A DNA stretch of 64,000 nucleotides from Cylindrotheca closterium (taxonomy: Eukaryota; Bacillariophyta; Bacillariophyceae; Bacillariales; Bacillariaceae): NCBI GenBank assembly GCA_933822405.4, contig CAKOGP040001980.1:1-64000 (forward strand), in the 5' to 3' direction. Position 1 is the first letter of the stretch. Each line of letters opens with the position of its first letter. The notes under the pieces are model-generated. The model had not been told where the DNA came from. It made no database searches and saw only the letters and a list, made by a program, of their open reading frames with translations. A program made the translations under genes and the position numbers. Positions 10,069-20,255 of the stretch are shown one piece after another.

Positions 10069-10578
10069 TACTGCCGCTGCACCATCTACTCCTGTCACTT
10101 CCTCTCTTCAGGAAACTTCTACTGATCTAGCTGATTTGGCCAAGAAATGTAACCCTATTGTTGGATTCTTCGACCCCTTGGGTTTGGCTGGACAAAGCTT
10201 CTAGGACACCACCCCACATGAAGGGTGGAAAGCCTGGTGAATTCCCTTCTTTCGAAGCTTCCGTCATTCCTGGAGGAGTGCTGAACCTCTATGACCCCTT
10301 TGGATGACACAAGAACAGATCAGAGGCCGATAAAGCCAATGGAATGGTAAAGTAAATTAACAATGGAAGATTGGCAATGGTAATCTACAACTTCGACTAT
10401 GATTACTATCTAGACTTCTTCTTTGTCACTTCATTTTCTCTTTGCAGTTGGGTGTCTTTGCCTTCTTGTCCGAAGGAAAGGTTGAGGGATCAGTCCTCCC
10501 TGCCTCGCCGGAATCATCCCTGCTTACGCTGGAGAGCCAATGGCACCATTCTCTGAATCTGTCCTTCCCCACTTCTAA
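10069..10578 (+). pseudogene. Decayed fucoxanthin-chlorophyll a/c (LHC) antenna gene
   Basis: Segments in order match an FCP/LHC protein. From 10070 the frame reads STP-rich sequence, then AKKCNPIVGFFDPLGLAGQS, broken by TAG at 10202 where the family has Trp (next residues DTTPHE). From about 10217 it continues MKGGKPGEFPSFEASV and NLYDPFG, with TGA at 10305. It then reads KNRSEADKANGMVK, TAA at 10353 (Glu codon GAA in the family) and INNGRLAM. A GT-AG intron relic (10380-10447) follows, then LGVFAFLSEGKVEGSV, a frameshift near 10495, and GIIPAYAGEPMAPF ending at a natural-looking TAA (10576). The whole of transmembrane helix 1 and the next segment are missing between PHE and MKGG, and the 5' leader is absent. 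An intact gene would encode a plastid thylakoid light-harvesting protein. Confidence 0.9.
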
Positions 10579-10826
10579 ATCTATAATTGTTGCAACTCAA
10601 TTGAAGCCAGGAGATGGAGCTACGGACCTTAGCTCTTCTTCTGCACTATATGTTCACGCCTACTCGGAGGGCATGCTGGAAAGTAGCATACTGAATGATA
10701 AACTAGGCAGACACGCTACCATTTCCAAGATTTTCCAATTCGCTGCTACAACTATGCTTTGATATAATCATGAGCTAGTGACTAGATTGGCAAATCATTT
10801 CCAAAGTCTTCGTGTGTCTAGAGGTT

Positions 10827-13756
10827 CTACACAATCCATTGATTCTCTGCGTCCTCTTTGAATTCACCTTGGGTTGGTTCATAATCTACCACCTGCCCAG
10901 TCTTTGGTTCTAATGCATCAAATGAATCGCGTTCATGTGGATGTTTGTACACAAGCTCCAGGATGTCGAAAACTTGCTGCTCCTTCGTTGCGTCCAAAAT
11001 CCTCTTTTTTGTCCCGCGCTCGAAAAGACCGGTATCGTTGAGCTGCCAACCCCGCTGTCTAGCCCAGAGACGCATCGACCGATTGAAAAAGCCATTTCCA
11101 GTGAAGTAGAGAGAAGCGAACACTCTTTCTCGATATGGATAGAACTTTAGGTCCACCCTTCTTCGAGTTCCCACATTTTTAGGTGAGTTCTATAATTCGA
11201 GAAAACGAAGAGGTAAGTAAATGCGACAAGAGAGGATGTAATGTTGGGGAAGTATCTAGATAATAAACGTACGAAGACGCCCATGTAGGTCGCGTGGCTC
11301 TTCTCTTCACGTCTCGTCGTTGGTGGGCGCAAAGCCTTGCTAGTTTCCCATACACTTCGGTCGAGATTCTTCCCAGCTTGTTGGTAATCAGAAAGCGTAT
11401 AGCCTGTTTCCATCCCATATAAGACTGTCAAATGAAAAGCAATGTGACCGTCTCTCCAGAGGCTATCAACGATGCTACTAAGAGCATCTGGAGGTATCCT
11501 TGTTCGGTAGTCATTGCTCGTAATGTGAACATCTACGTCACCGCATGACTCCTTGCCTCGTCTATAGCTTCCCATCACCGTCACTTCAGCACCCGGGTAG
11601 AGTTTCAATACATGAGTCTTGATTATTCCACCGAGTTGTACAACTTCAGGACGGGACATCCGTTGCATTATGTCTTCGTAGCAGTCCACACCAACAAGCT
11701 GGTTGCGGTCGAGGAAAAGAGTCTTCTCTAAAAGTCTTTTCCTAACATCTTCGATTGAAGAACAATCATCATTGATCAATTGCAATGCCTGCAATTGGAG
11801 TTGAATGCTTAGCTGAGGGCTGCTCATCTCGAAACGAATATTCCAAACTTACAGCTTTCTTTCCTACGCCCCAAATCTCCATCATGTTGCGCATCGCAAC
11901 ACGTCTCTTGTCCGTCTTCAACTTGTGTATACGTTCAACTTCGCCACTTTCCAAGTATTGCCGAACGATTTCAATGCAGCTGGCTCCAAAACCAGTCACG
12001 TCCTTACGTAGCCTCCCCAGATTATCAAGAGTTAGTTCGAATGGAAGAAGCTTCACCCGGCCAGCATTGATTCGAAACTGGTATGCTCTCCACATGTCGT
12101 TCTCCTCAAGAGGGCAGTCCTGGTAAATTTCACCAAGTTCCCTGAATATTTTTGAGACTTCAAGGTTGCTTGTGAATTCTCTCTCTTTCTTCCCGTCGCT
12201 ATCGCGTAAGGGATCGCCATTCTTCCGCTGCTTGTAATCGAGAGAATGAGTCATTCAACATTTCGATTGATCTATGCGTTCCCAACAACTTACTTTTTCG
12301 GCTCGAACACTAGTCACTAGCATCCATGTCTCACTCGGCACAGGCTTCCGTAGAGCCCCTTCGGCTGCTATTGATCTGATCCATCTTGGTGTGATAGCCT
12401 TTATGTCTTTCTGTGACAAGATGAGTAATGTTAGATCACCAACGTCATCAACCGATTTGCTGCAACACGCACCGATGACAAGAGCGATCGCAGTTCCTTT
12501 TCCTCCATCCCAAGGCGTTTGGCAACCTTTTCCCACGAACCAACAGAAGAGCTGACGACCATATAGGATGACCCTTCCAGTTTGTCGACCACGATACCGC
12601 CAAGCTTTTCAACAGTAGCCGAAAAGGTTCCAATGAGTCCTTTCGACATGTCTTGACCCAGAGGACAGAAGAAAAGTCGAGGTTGGAATTTGCCACTTGA
12701 TGGATTGAGGTTCTCAGATATTGAGTTTACAGTCTGTAGTACTGTCATGGCGTGGGTAACATTGCCATAGGAGCTACTCGTCAGTTGTTTGGCACTTGAC
12801 TGTGTTACCAGGTTGAGTGTTGGATCAAATGCTTGCTGTATGGTTCGCTTGCTGATAATTCTCAGTTCTACGTTTGACTCTGTATCGTTCTTTTGTTTCT
12901 TGAAAGGCCCAGTATTTGCCATATCCTTTGATGGTGCTACTGACAAGTTCGTTTTGTTATTCGCGTCTGGTTGAATTGATTTTGACACGAACGGGCAAGG
13001 ATTCGATTCCTTGGTCTCGTTTTGGTCTATCGATGCATTCGGAGACGGAGGTATACAAGCACCAGTGTCGGATGCTGGTAGAGGGATTGGAGTTCGATCT
13101 CGTAAGGACAGCAAGTGACATTCTTTAGGCTTGCGCTTTCTCTGGTCTGCATCGGAGGATTTCGGTACTCTGTATTGCAGACGGACAATTGATGATTGTT
13201 CGAGGGGTCTTTTGTTTGTAGCAGCATTCTCTCTTCCTTCCAGAAGGGAGGTCTCACAATCTCCCGGAGCTATTCTAACAGAAGTTACCTCAAACGAAAG
13301 TTGAAGGTTGTCATCTTGTCGCCTCTTGTTTTCAAAGTTCGTAGAAAAGGATACAACCATCCCATTTCGTAGTAGGATAGGCTCACTCCAGCTTTCATTG
13401 GAGCTAGCTTGGACGAAGCCGACGGACACAGACGCATTTCTTCCTCCCCGACATCGAATAATGTTGGCTGCCACAATATCTAGAGTTTTTCTTGACATGT
13501 GATACCCCAAAGCTTTGGTGATCTCTTGGCATTCGAGGCACTTGTTTTGCGAACTCCCGATCATTTTGTTTTCATCACAACCGCAAGCAGCGTAGAGGCA
13601 GGAAAACAGCTTAGGTCGGCCAATTATTCCGAGATGTTGGAGTGGGATTAAGCTATGAGACGGGTAGCAAATATCCGTCTTCTGCAGCCTTTTCCCGCTC
13701 CGCATTGGAACTAGCACCAACACAGTGTCTTTCGCAACCTCATGGTGTTCCGTCAT
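10827..13756 (-). CDS. Family X DNA polymerase with BRCT and FHA-like domains
   Basis: Five exons: 13756-12473, 12410-12294, 12230-11853, 11788-11273 and 11189-10827; introns of 62, 63, 64 and 83 nt; 885 aa. The N-terminus (about 1-130) resembles a PNKP/aprataxin-type FHA domain (PLQHLGIIGRP, MSRKTLDIVA). A BRCT domain spans exons 1-2 (FFCPLGQDMSKGLIG to ITPRWIRSIAAEG). An 8-kDa/HhH region follows, with WGVGKKAA joined across intron 3. The polymerase core has GSYRRGKESCGDVDVH (two metal-binding Asp), RRRVDLKF (third Asp) and YFTGNGFFNRSM. Family members fill gaps in base-excision and end-joining repair. The dRP-lyase Lys (pol beta Lys72, pol lambda Lys312) is Ile here (GFGASCIEIVRQYLESG), so it resembles pol mu/TdT in lacking lyase activity. 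The FHA call is tentative. Confidence 0.88.
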
Positions 13757-14186
13757 GACTCGGCACCCAAAGCTACTATGTCTCTGAAACTCTCCTGTAC
13801 TCGCAATATCTAATCGACGGATATGGCAGCTAGCTTATGAATCAGGGTACTGGTACTGTTCAGTGTGGAGAGAGTTTGTCATGCTAGCTAGAGGGAAAGT
13901 ACCCATGACGGAACGAAAAACAACTGAAACGGTTGAAATTGCAATCGAAGTATTCCATCATCGAACCGTTCGACCTGTATCTCTAGCAACTGAAAATCGT
14001 CGAAATTAGCCTCGCCAGTGAGCGAGACAGGTCGGCTTTCCGACAGATGGGGAGTATCGGTAGACGAAACTTCTTCCGAAGTTGCTGCGTGGATCCAAGT
14101 CAAGAACCGACTACTGTACTGTACAGCAGCTTCAAATACCATTACCAGTTATCCTACCCGTGGTCCATCAAGTAAATATACCCAAG
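13757..14186. promoter_or_regulatory. Divergent promoter, PolX / V-ATPase H
   Basis: 430 nt between two divergent start codons. It holds GGTACTGGTACTG near 13846 and CTACTGTACTGTACAG at 14111, 76 bp upstream of the V-ATPase ATG. Small ORFs here are not credible. Confidence 0.45.
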
Positions 14187-15816
14187 ATGTCAACACCTAC
14201 TGGTCCAACATCACCTGTTGCGTACGCCTTTCCACACATTCAGTGGGATGCCCTGGGGTCTCTGCGGCTAACGGCACAAGAGACTGCACTCTTGAGAATG
14301 GCTGAAACCAATCCTATCGATTACACATTGGCAGATTCCCGGGATGCTTCCATGTACGCCCGAGTTTTGTTGAAGCTTCTAGCTGAAGCTAGTTCTGCTG
14401 GAGCTGGTTCAGGTAAGCTTTGAATCATCGTCGATGGCATGAACATGGTACCATGGTACCACAAACGCGAATGAATCTAACATTTCAATCTGATTTTACA
14501 CAGGCGAAGTTTCCAGATTCACAGACAAATGTACCGATGAACAAGCAATGCAAGCATTGGATATGGACCCCCTCGGTGTAGTCACTCACTATTCTTTGAC
14601 AAAGCTTAATCAAATTGTCACAACCTTGAGCGCATCTGTAAAGGATGTTTCTGTCTCGTCCGTATTCTATGTCGGGAAGGATGGACTTTTGGTGGAACAA
14701 TGGAAGGCACTATTGAGAATTCTGAACAAAGGAGGAAAAGGGGATGCTTTTGCGCAGAAAGTTGCCTCGTTATCACTGGCAAAAATCATTATTGCATCGT
14801 GTCCATCGAAGCGTAGTGCTTCCGGGACTCGTCCAGTTTCCTATGCTTCTGCTCTGGAACCAATGGAAGCGTTGAATAGTTGGATTGTCAATCATCTTAA
14901 GGGGTCTTCTGGTGGTGCAGTTGGGCTATGTTCTCCTGCTTTGATGGTAATGATGGATGCTAAAGAGTCGAGAATGATGTTTTGCGAAGCTGGAGGTATC
15001 AAATACATTGCACGTCAATTGCGGACTGAGAATGGAAAAAATAGCGACAAGAAAAACAAAGTTGGGCAAGGATCGGTTCAACAACTGTACGAACTGGCCT
15101 TTTGTTTGTGGATTCTCACCTATGAATTGAATCAATCACACGTGATTCGAGCTGATTTTGCCAAGGATGGTCAACCAGTCTTGGCATTGGTGGAATTGGT
15201 TTCTCTTGCTCCTCGTGAGAAGGTTGTCCGTGTTGCCCTATCCTCACTACGAAATCTTGCCACCTGTACTTCGGATGAGGACCCAGAACCAGCCCTCACA
15301 ACGAAGTACGATGGAAAGCACTTTTTGTCGGAAATGATTGCTTATGGACTCATGAAATCGGTTTCTTTGTTGAGAGAAAGACAGTTTACTGATCCGGACA
15401 TGGCAGAGGACGTTGGCTCTCTGCACAAGCTCTTGACCGACAACTTCCATGAAATGACACGATGGGAAGTCTACAAGAACGAAGTGGAATCAGGGCACCT
15501 CAAGTGGGGCTCTACGCACACTGAGGCATTCTTCAAGGAGAATGCTCGCATGATTGAGGGATCTGATGGGGATTTCCGCCTTCTGAAAGTTCTCATCGCT
15601 CTTCTTTCTGGACATGATGAGGATGTCACAACGATTGCATGCTACGACATTGGAGAGTTTGTTCGTCACTACCCCAATGGTAGAGCGATTGCAAAGCGCC
15701 TCGGGGCAAAGGAGCTGGTCATGCCGCTTATCGAACATGAAAACCCGGAATTGCAACGCCATGCATTACAATGTGTTTCAAAGATCATGGTGAATAATTG
15801 GGAATATGTCAAATAA
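14187..15816 (+). CDS. VMA13: V-type H+-ATPase V1 subunit H
   Basis: Two exons (14187-14412 and 14504-15816, 91-nt intron, phase 1) give 512 aa. Subunit H is the armadillo-like regulatory subunit that couples V1 to V0 and blocks ATP hydrolysis by free V1. Supporting segments are QLYELAFCLWILTYE in the centre. The conserved C-terminal domain includes LTDNFHEMTRWEVYKNEVES, LKWGSTHTEAFFKENA, LLKVLIALLSGHDEDVTTIA and CYDIGEFVRHYPNGR. Exon 1 begins MSTPTGPTSPVAYAF and the intron splits a Gly codon before EVSRFTDKCTDEQA. It is slightly longer than typical (440-480 aa), at the N-terminus. Confidence 0.95.
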
Positions 15817-15875
15817 GGAGTTCACGTATACCACAAGTACCATTTAGTTTTTGAAAATTATGACTACTGTAGGTT

Positions 15876-17081
15876 CTATTTTTGACGACTCAAGAATTTT
15901 TCTGCAAGCTTTTGTCTTCGTACATCCGAACAACTGTCAGAGACATCAACCCCTTGGAGGAAGCCATAATTCAATAGCAACTCGGTGTCCTTCTTCTCTC
16001 CATAGGAGATGAATAGCTGCTTTTCCCCATTCGTTTCAACTATGCATGTCTCTCCTACGGACAGGTTGAACGACTCCCCGACCTGGCTGTAGTTAATCGT
16101 TGAGTCTGCATCCTCCTGGTGATTTGCAGAATCAATTAAAGGGAGTAGAACTGCCACCTGAGAGTCCTTCGTTAGAGCACTCAAAACTACTGGAATCCCA
16201 GCAACCAAGGATAACAGAGCCAAAACGATATCATTTTGTCCATGAAGGACGACTGAGTAGCAGTATCCCACGATCCCAGCCAGGACTGGGAGACTCAGTA
16301 GCACTGCTTTTGGAATACCACTATTGACACCAAAGTCCCCGCAGAATGCTCGAGAATGAACCACTTCCATTGCTTCACAAAGGTGATAAAATAGCGTGTG
16401 AGATAAAACCTTTGGGTATGAACATCTTTGGACGAAACCAGAGTGTGACTTACCCCATTGAAACTGCTCCCATGATATATCGCTACCAGCTGTGGCAAAC
16501 TTAGACTTCCAAATTTGCTCCTGCTGTTGCATAAGATCGAGAAGTTTTTCACCAGCGGGATTTTCCTTGAGGACCTTCAGTTGACCTTCTGTCCAATGTC
16601 TCAGTGCGTCGGGAGCTGTACTCGGAGGCATGGATGGGAGATCAGCTGCTGTCCATTGAGAATTTGTCAAAAGATCTACATAACCAGATATCATGCTTGA
16701 TGGTCCTTTTTTGCATTCTGCCCAAAGCTTCGATGCTAATTGAGCATCCCAATCAGGTTGAGTAAAATCACTGTCAAGCACAATTGATTTCGGTATTGTG
16801 ATGATATCGCTACCGTAAGATGCATACGTCAGTCCCCTCAAGTTTCCAAAGGCTGTATGAGAAAGGCCTTCCTTCGCGTTCGTCCCTTCAACTCTTTGGA
16901 ACCAGCTCTCAAAGGAAGGGACACCTCCAAGACTGTTTGATTCTACATGAAGACTTGATTTCAACTTTGTGATGGACGGATCTCCCAGTCTTGTTGGCAC
17001 GCTCCCTGCAATTGATCTTGGTAACCATGCTGTTGTACTTGGCACATAGAGCGAACATGTAAAAAGGAAAACGAGATTCAT
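15876..17081 (-). CDS. Plastid-targeted SET-domain methyltransferase (SETD3/LSMT class)
   Basis: Two exons (17081-16454 and 16372-15876). The 81-nt intron is a multiple of three, so reading through it stays open and hides it. Splicing gives QWAMEVVHSRAF, the SET motif of this class. LLPLIDSANH (Asn-His) and YGEKKDTELLLNYGF (catalytic Tyr region) complete the fold; 374 aa. I chose ATG 17081 because it gives MNLVFLFTCSLYVPSTTAW, a signal peptide with an ASAFAP-like site (TTA-WLP). An earlier in-frame ATG at 17210 would bury this leader. By family, the substrate would be a plastid protein lysine such as Rubisco or aldolase; that is inference. A hydrophobic insert (LLSLPVLAGIVGYCYSVVLH and following) sits between the two SET halves and is unusual for a soluble enzyme. 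Confidence 0.8.
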   Translation of the reverse strand: MNLVFLFTCSLYVPSTTAWLPRSIAGSVPTRLGDPSITKLKSSLHVESNSLGGVPSFESWFQRVEGTNAKEGLSHTAFGNLRGLTYASYGSDIITIPKSIVLDSDFTQPDWDAQLASKLWAECKKGPSSMISGYVDLLTNSQWTAADLPSMPPSTAPDALRHWTEGQLKVLKENPAGEKLLDLMQQQEQIWKSKFATAGSDISWEQFQWGKSHSGFVQRCSYPKVLSHTLFYHLCEAMEVVHSRAFCGDFGVNSGIPKAVLLSLPVLAGIVGYCYSVVLHGQNDIVLALLSLVAGIPVVLSALTKDSQVAVLLPLIDSANHQEDADSTINYSQVGESFNLSVGETCIVETNGEKQLFISYGEKKDTELLLNYGFLQGVDVSDSCSDVRRQKLAEKFLSRQK

Positions 17082-17209
17082 GGTGTCTTTTCCAATCGGA
17101 TGGCACGGAAATAACAAGTACATTGGAAGTTCAAAGTTACGTGCGTGCCTCCAACACATCACAACATCGAACATAGTCGTATCAGTCCTTCGAAAAATCG
17201 TATTAGTCA

Positions 17210-17539
17210 TTATGCGACTTTTGAATGCAAAACCAAATTGACTACTGTACTATCTAGGATGATAAGTTCATCAGTAGAATTATAGGGCTGCAGGAGGATG
17301 GGTAAACAGCAGCGGACCACACTTGCTCCGTGTGACGAGCTGTAGCCTCTGTTGCTTTGTCGCTCGACCTCAGCTGCTCCCTGACTCTTCGCTTTTCGAC
17401 ACTCGCAGCGCTTGCTCCTAGATTGCGACAAACGTCGCTTCAGTTCAAGAAACTTGTCTACATCATCTGGATCCAAGGCACGGGCCTCGTACATCCAATG
17501 GGTCGCAAGTCTCGTGATAATCGTGCTTTGTGACATCAT
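17210..17539 (-). CDS. Small hypothetical ORF
   Basis: 109 codons from ATG 17539. The first half looks like a helical, charged protein (RALDPDDVDKFLELKRRLSQ, then a Cys/Arg-rich stretch). The second half does not resemble a known fold. It lies in a 485-nt spacer between two minus-strand genes, and its stop overlaps an upstream ATG of the SET gene. It could be a real small gene, part of the SET-gene leader, or chance. No family recognised. Confidence 0.3.
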   Translation of the reverse strand: MMSQSTIITRLATHWMYEARALDPDDVDKFLELKRRLSQSRSKRCECRKAKSQGAAEVERQSNRGYSSSHGASVVRCCLPILLQPYNSTDELIILDSTVVNLVLHSKVA

Positions 17540-17566
17540 GGAAATGATGTGTGAGGCCGAGCATTT

Positions 17567-18862
17567 TCACGGTACCGTAAGCTGGAAGTAACATTGAATG
17601 ATTGAAGGTCGGATAACTGGTACCGTACCCTGAAAGAAAAAAGTGGAAGACTTGAGTTCCATCATTTCTTCTCGATATCCTTCCTCTTTATGGAGAATTG
17701 TTTTGTAACGAGCTGGGACCAAAAAGCAAACTGCTGTAGCACTGTACTCTTGTATACAATGTCTTATGAATTGGGTTGGCAGATCTCTCCGAATCTCCCC
17801 AAAGCTTCCAGCCCCAGTAGTATATGGAGGACCCCCCAAACAAAATACTGCCTGAGAAGCGTGGTTCAGGCCGTTGTACTTTGTTTCCAAAAAATTTTGG
17901 CAGGTGCATTGAATTGAATACCTACATGGCTCCAGAGCTTTTTGACAAGCATGTACTGCATTGTTGTCAATATCGAAGCACAGAATTGAGACTTGACTGT
18001 TTGGTGCGTTAATTGTATCAAGCTGATGAACAAGTTCTTTGACAATGTCCCCTTTTCCACAACTCGGCTCGAGAAAGAGCACACTAGATCCATTTTTCAA
18101 TATTGATTTGCATCTCTCAATGACCCAATTTACTACCTGTTGGGCATTCTCGTGTGAGCAAAAGTATTGTCCTAGTTTGGACGACTTCATCTCTGATGTA
18201 ATTTTCGGACCAGATGAACTCATTTTAGTGGAAGCAGATTTTTCATCTCCGTTTCCCGGAACAAGTCCATCAGTATCACCTGGGCGACAAAATGTTTCCC
18301 AGGCCTTGATAGCACCATAGCTTCCACACCTAGAAACTCCCTGTAGAAACTGATCGAGCTGGAGCAAGCTTTTCTTCATACGTACATGATAGTTGTTTAG
18401 GGGATCGTGGGCATCACAGACTACATCAAGTGAAGGACGTTTCCATGGACTCAAATCAGCAAGTTTCTTCAACGAAGCCTTAGGAAATGATAGTGATGAA
18501 TCCACTCTTCCTAGAAGCAGAAAATCCCGTTTCGATCGCCAAACGCCTTCTGGTTGATCTGGAAGTCGAACAAGAAACGTCGGAAACGTTGCCGCTGTTT
18601 TCGGAATTCGAATTTTTCGATAGCCACAAGCAAGAATTGCTGGTAGTTTTGATACTGAGTTTTCATTACAACCATGTGTGTTGGGGAAAGCTGATTTGGT
18701 CATTCTGAAACTCCATTGCGTTGGTTTATGTAAGTCAATATCCAACTGTCTGTCACTCGAATTTTCAAATGGATGATTCATCTGTCTTGGACGACGGTTA
18801 GACGGCTGCTGGAAGAGAAAGCAAAACTTTGAACTTCTGACTGAAAGATCGTCATCAAACAT
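17567..18862 (-). CDS. NPPY-type SAM-dependent methyltransferase (adenine MTase fold)
   Basis: 431 aa, single exon from ATG 18862. The C-terminal half has the SAM-binding motif VLFLEPSCGKGDIVKEL, an acidic strand end ILCFDIDNNA, and CLGGPPYTTGAG, a GPPY variant of the NPPY motif of N6-adenine or protein N-methyltransferases. It ends with VPARYK and a VIRPSIIQCYF tail. The N-terminal 200 residues contain no recognised domain. The order of motifs (I, then IV, then a target-binding tail) suggests a nucleic-acid adenine methyltransferase, but RNA, DNA or protein substrates remain open. A 47-nt GT-AG pair near the 3' end could swap the tail; I prefer the unspliced tail because PSIIQ-type endings recur in this fold. 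Confidence 0.7.
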   Translation of the reverse strand: MFDDDLSVRSSKFCFLFQQPSNRRPRQMNHPFENSSDRQLDIDLHKPTQWSFRMTKSAFPNTHGCNENSVSKLPAILACGYRKIRIPKTAATFPTFLVRLPDQPEGVWRSKRDFLLLGRVDSSLSFPKASLKKLADLSPWKRPSLDVVCDAHDPLNNYHVRMKKSLLQLDQFLQGVSRCGSYGAIKAWETFCRPGDTDGLVPGNGDEKSASTKMSSSGPKITSEMKSSKLGQYFCSHENAQQVVNWVIERCKSILKNGSSVLFLEPSCGKGDIVKELVHQLDTINAPNSQVSILCFDIDNNAVHACQKALEPCRYSIQCTCQNFLETKYNGLNHASQAVFCLGGPPYTTGAGSFGEIRRDLPTQFIRHCIQEYSATAVCFLVPARYKTILHKEEGYREEMMELKSSTFFFQGTVPVIRPSIIQCYFQLTVP

Positions 18863-18901
18863 TCAACATACTCCAGTAGCTACCAGGTACCGGTATCGAC
18901 C
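18863..18901. promoter_or_regulatory. Ultra-short divergent promoter
   Basis: Only 39 bp separate the ATG of the methyltransferase (minus, 18862) from the ATG of TMCO1 (plus, 18902). The interval contains CAGGTACCGGTATCG, an example of the GGTACCGGTA block seen in other spacers of this window. Transcription start sites of the two genes must overlap. Confidence 0.5.
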
Positions 18902-19621
18902 ATGACGCATTCAGAAGTGTTAAACATTGCGATCACAGTCGCTGCTTGTCAGATCTTTCTTGATTTAGCTTGTAACCACCTGGTTTACAAGAAAGATCCC
19001 TACAAACGCGCATGCAGTGCGTTGGAGAGAGCGAGTTGGAAGAAGAAAAAAGGTAAAGTATGATAGTCAAGGCTCATATGCCTCTTTCATCCATCACTGA
19101 ACTAACACATTATCTCTTTCTCATGTAATGTTGTTGTAGCTGAAGAAGATCTGGCCAAGAATCCCAAGAAGAACGCAAAGAGACACCAGCGTGCCTCTGA
19201 CGATTATGACGCTGCACGCGCAGTTGTCGTTTCTAAGCATACATTCCCAAACTTTCTCTCTTCTCTATTTTTTGTTATTTTGCTGAGAATCTTGGGAGCG
19301 GAGAATAAGGGAAAAGTAATAGCCGTTCTACCTTTTCAGCCTTGGAAGCTATTAGCACGTCTTTCGAGAAGAGGTTTGGACTTTTCCACAATGCCCACAG
19401 GATTCATAGAAGCTTCTTCCGTGACTTTCGAACAAGGAGCGTCTTATCTTTTTATCTACTTCCTTAGTACTATGAGTGTGAAATTCTATTGTAACAAGCT
19501 TGTGGGAACCAAGCCGCCTCGCGGCGCTGATGGTGGTATCTTTTCAGTGATGGATTCACCTCAGGGGAGAAAAATGGCTCAAGCTATGGGCGTTGATCCT
19601 GACGACTTGAAATTTGACTAA
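18902..19621 (+). CDS. TMCO1: TMCO1-like ER calcium load-activated channel
   Basis: Two exons (18902-19052 and 19140-19621; 87-nt intron, phase 1) give 210 aa. TMCO1 is an ER membrane protein of the Oxa1/Get1/EMC3 superfamily that works in multipass protein insertion and ER calcium release. Features are an N-terminal membrane segment (IAITVAACQIFLDLACNHLV), a charged coiled coil (about 31-70), a second membrane segment, GKVIAVLPFQPWKLLARLSR matching the family block GRVVAKLPFTPLSYIQGLSH, and a third segment SYLFIYFLSTMSVKFYCNKL. Length is close to the 188-239 aa seen elsewhere. Confidence 0.88.
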
Positions 19622-19941
19622 ACTTGTAAATCCAATAATCGAGACTATGATATATGTCATGGTGCGCTATGTGGAAGAAAATCATTCAAACTTCCCAAAC
19701 GACTTCCTCAATCTTCTGGTCGTCCAACATTTTTTCGTAGCCTGTTATCAACTGGCGGATTCGATATTCTTGCGAAGCGACCACGACTATTAGTTGGCAT
19801 TCTCGTTCTTGAGGCTGCCGATTTCTGTTTCTGCAGAGGAAGCAGCGACAAGTTGTGGGCCAGGCCCAACAGAAGCACCTGAAGGAGACTCATGCTTCAG
19901 GAGTAATGATAGTGCTGCGCGAACTGCAGTTTCTGCATTGG

Positions 19942-20185
19942 GTCTCCGCCTCGCGGGGTCCCTCCTTTGGATCATTATGGGGGTGAATTTTGCAGGACTA
20001 AAACAGAGTCAGATCGATACAGATCTCCTCACGGCGCCAATGGTGGTATCTCTTCGGTCATGGCTGAATTCACCTCGGGGGAGGAAAATAGCTCAAGCAA
20101 TGATCGTTGGACCTGATGACTTGAAATTTGATGTGCTAGACTACCAAGTATGACATGATGGGCTACGTAAAAGAGAATCATACAA
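19942..20185 (+). pseudogene. Decayed duplicate of the TMCO1 3' end
   Basis: Bases 20030-20133 copy TMCO1 19521-19619 closely (GGTGGTATC..., TTCACCTC, GCTCAAGC, GATGACTTGAAATTTGA). In one frame it still reads SPRGRKIAQAM and PDDLKFD against SPQGRKMAQAM and PDDLKFD of the parent. Similarity continues into the parent 3' UTR (GACTA...GACATGATGGGCTA) to about 20185. A further match, CTCCGCCTCGCGG at 19943-19955, corresponds to the parent just before GCGCTGATGG, so about 75-80 nt of unrelated sequence split the copy. The 5' part of the gene is absent, and the coding frame is shifted by a 4-nt difference and lost stop. Probably a local segmental duplication. Confidence 0.8.
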
Positions 20186-20255
20186 AAACAACAAGTCTCT
20201 AGAGTTATAATGGCCATGCAGCATCGTGGGTATTTTTCAATTTCTTTGAAGTTGC

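Noticed and set aside
9725..10800. Possible tRNA or small RNA in the spacer around the LHC relic
   Set aside because: No cloverleaf, B-box or CCA-type end found by eye.
17567..17640. 47-nt intron near the 3' end of the NPPY methyltransferase
   Set aside because: Would replace the RPSIIQCYF tail, which fits the fold, and 47 nt is shorter than every other intron here.
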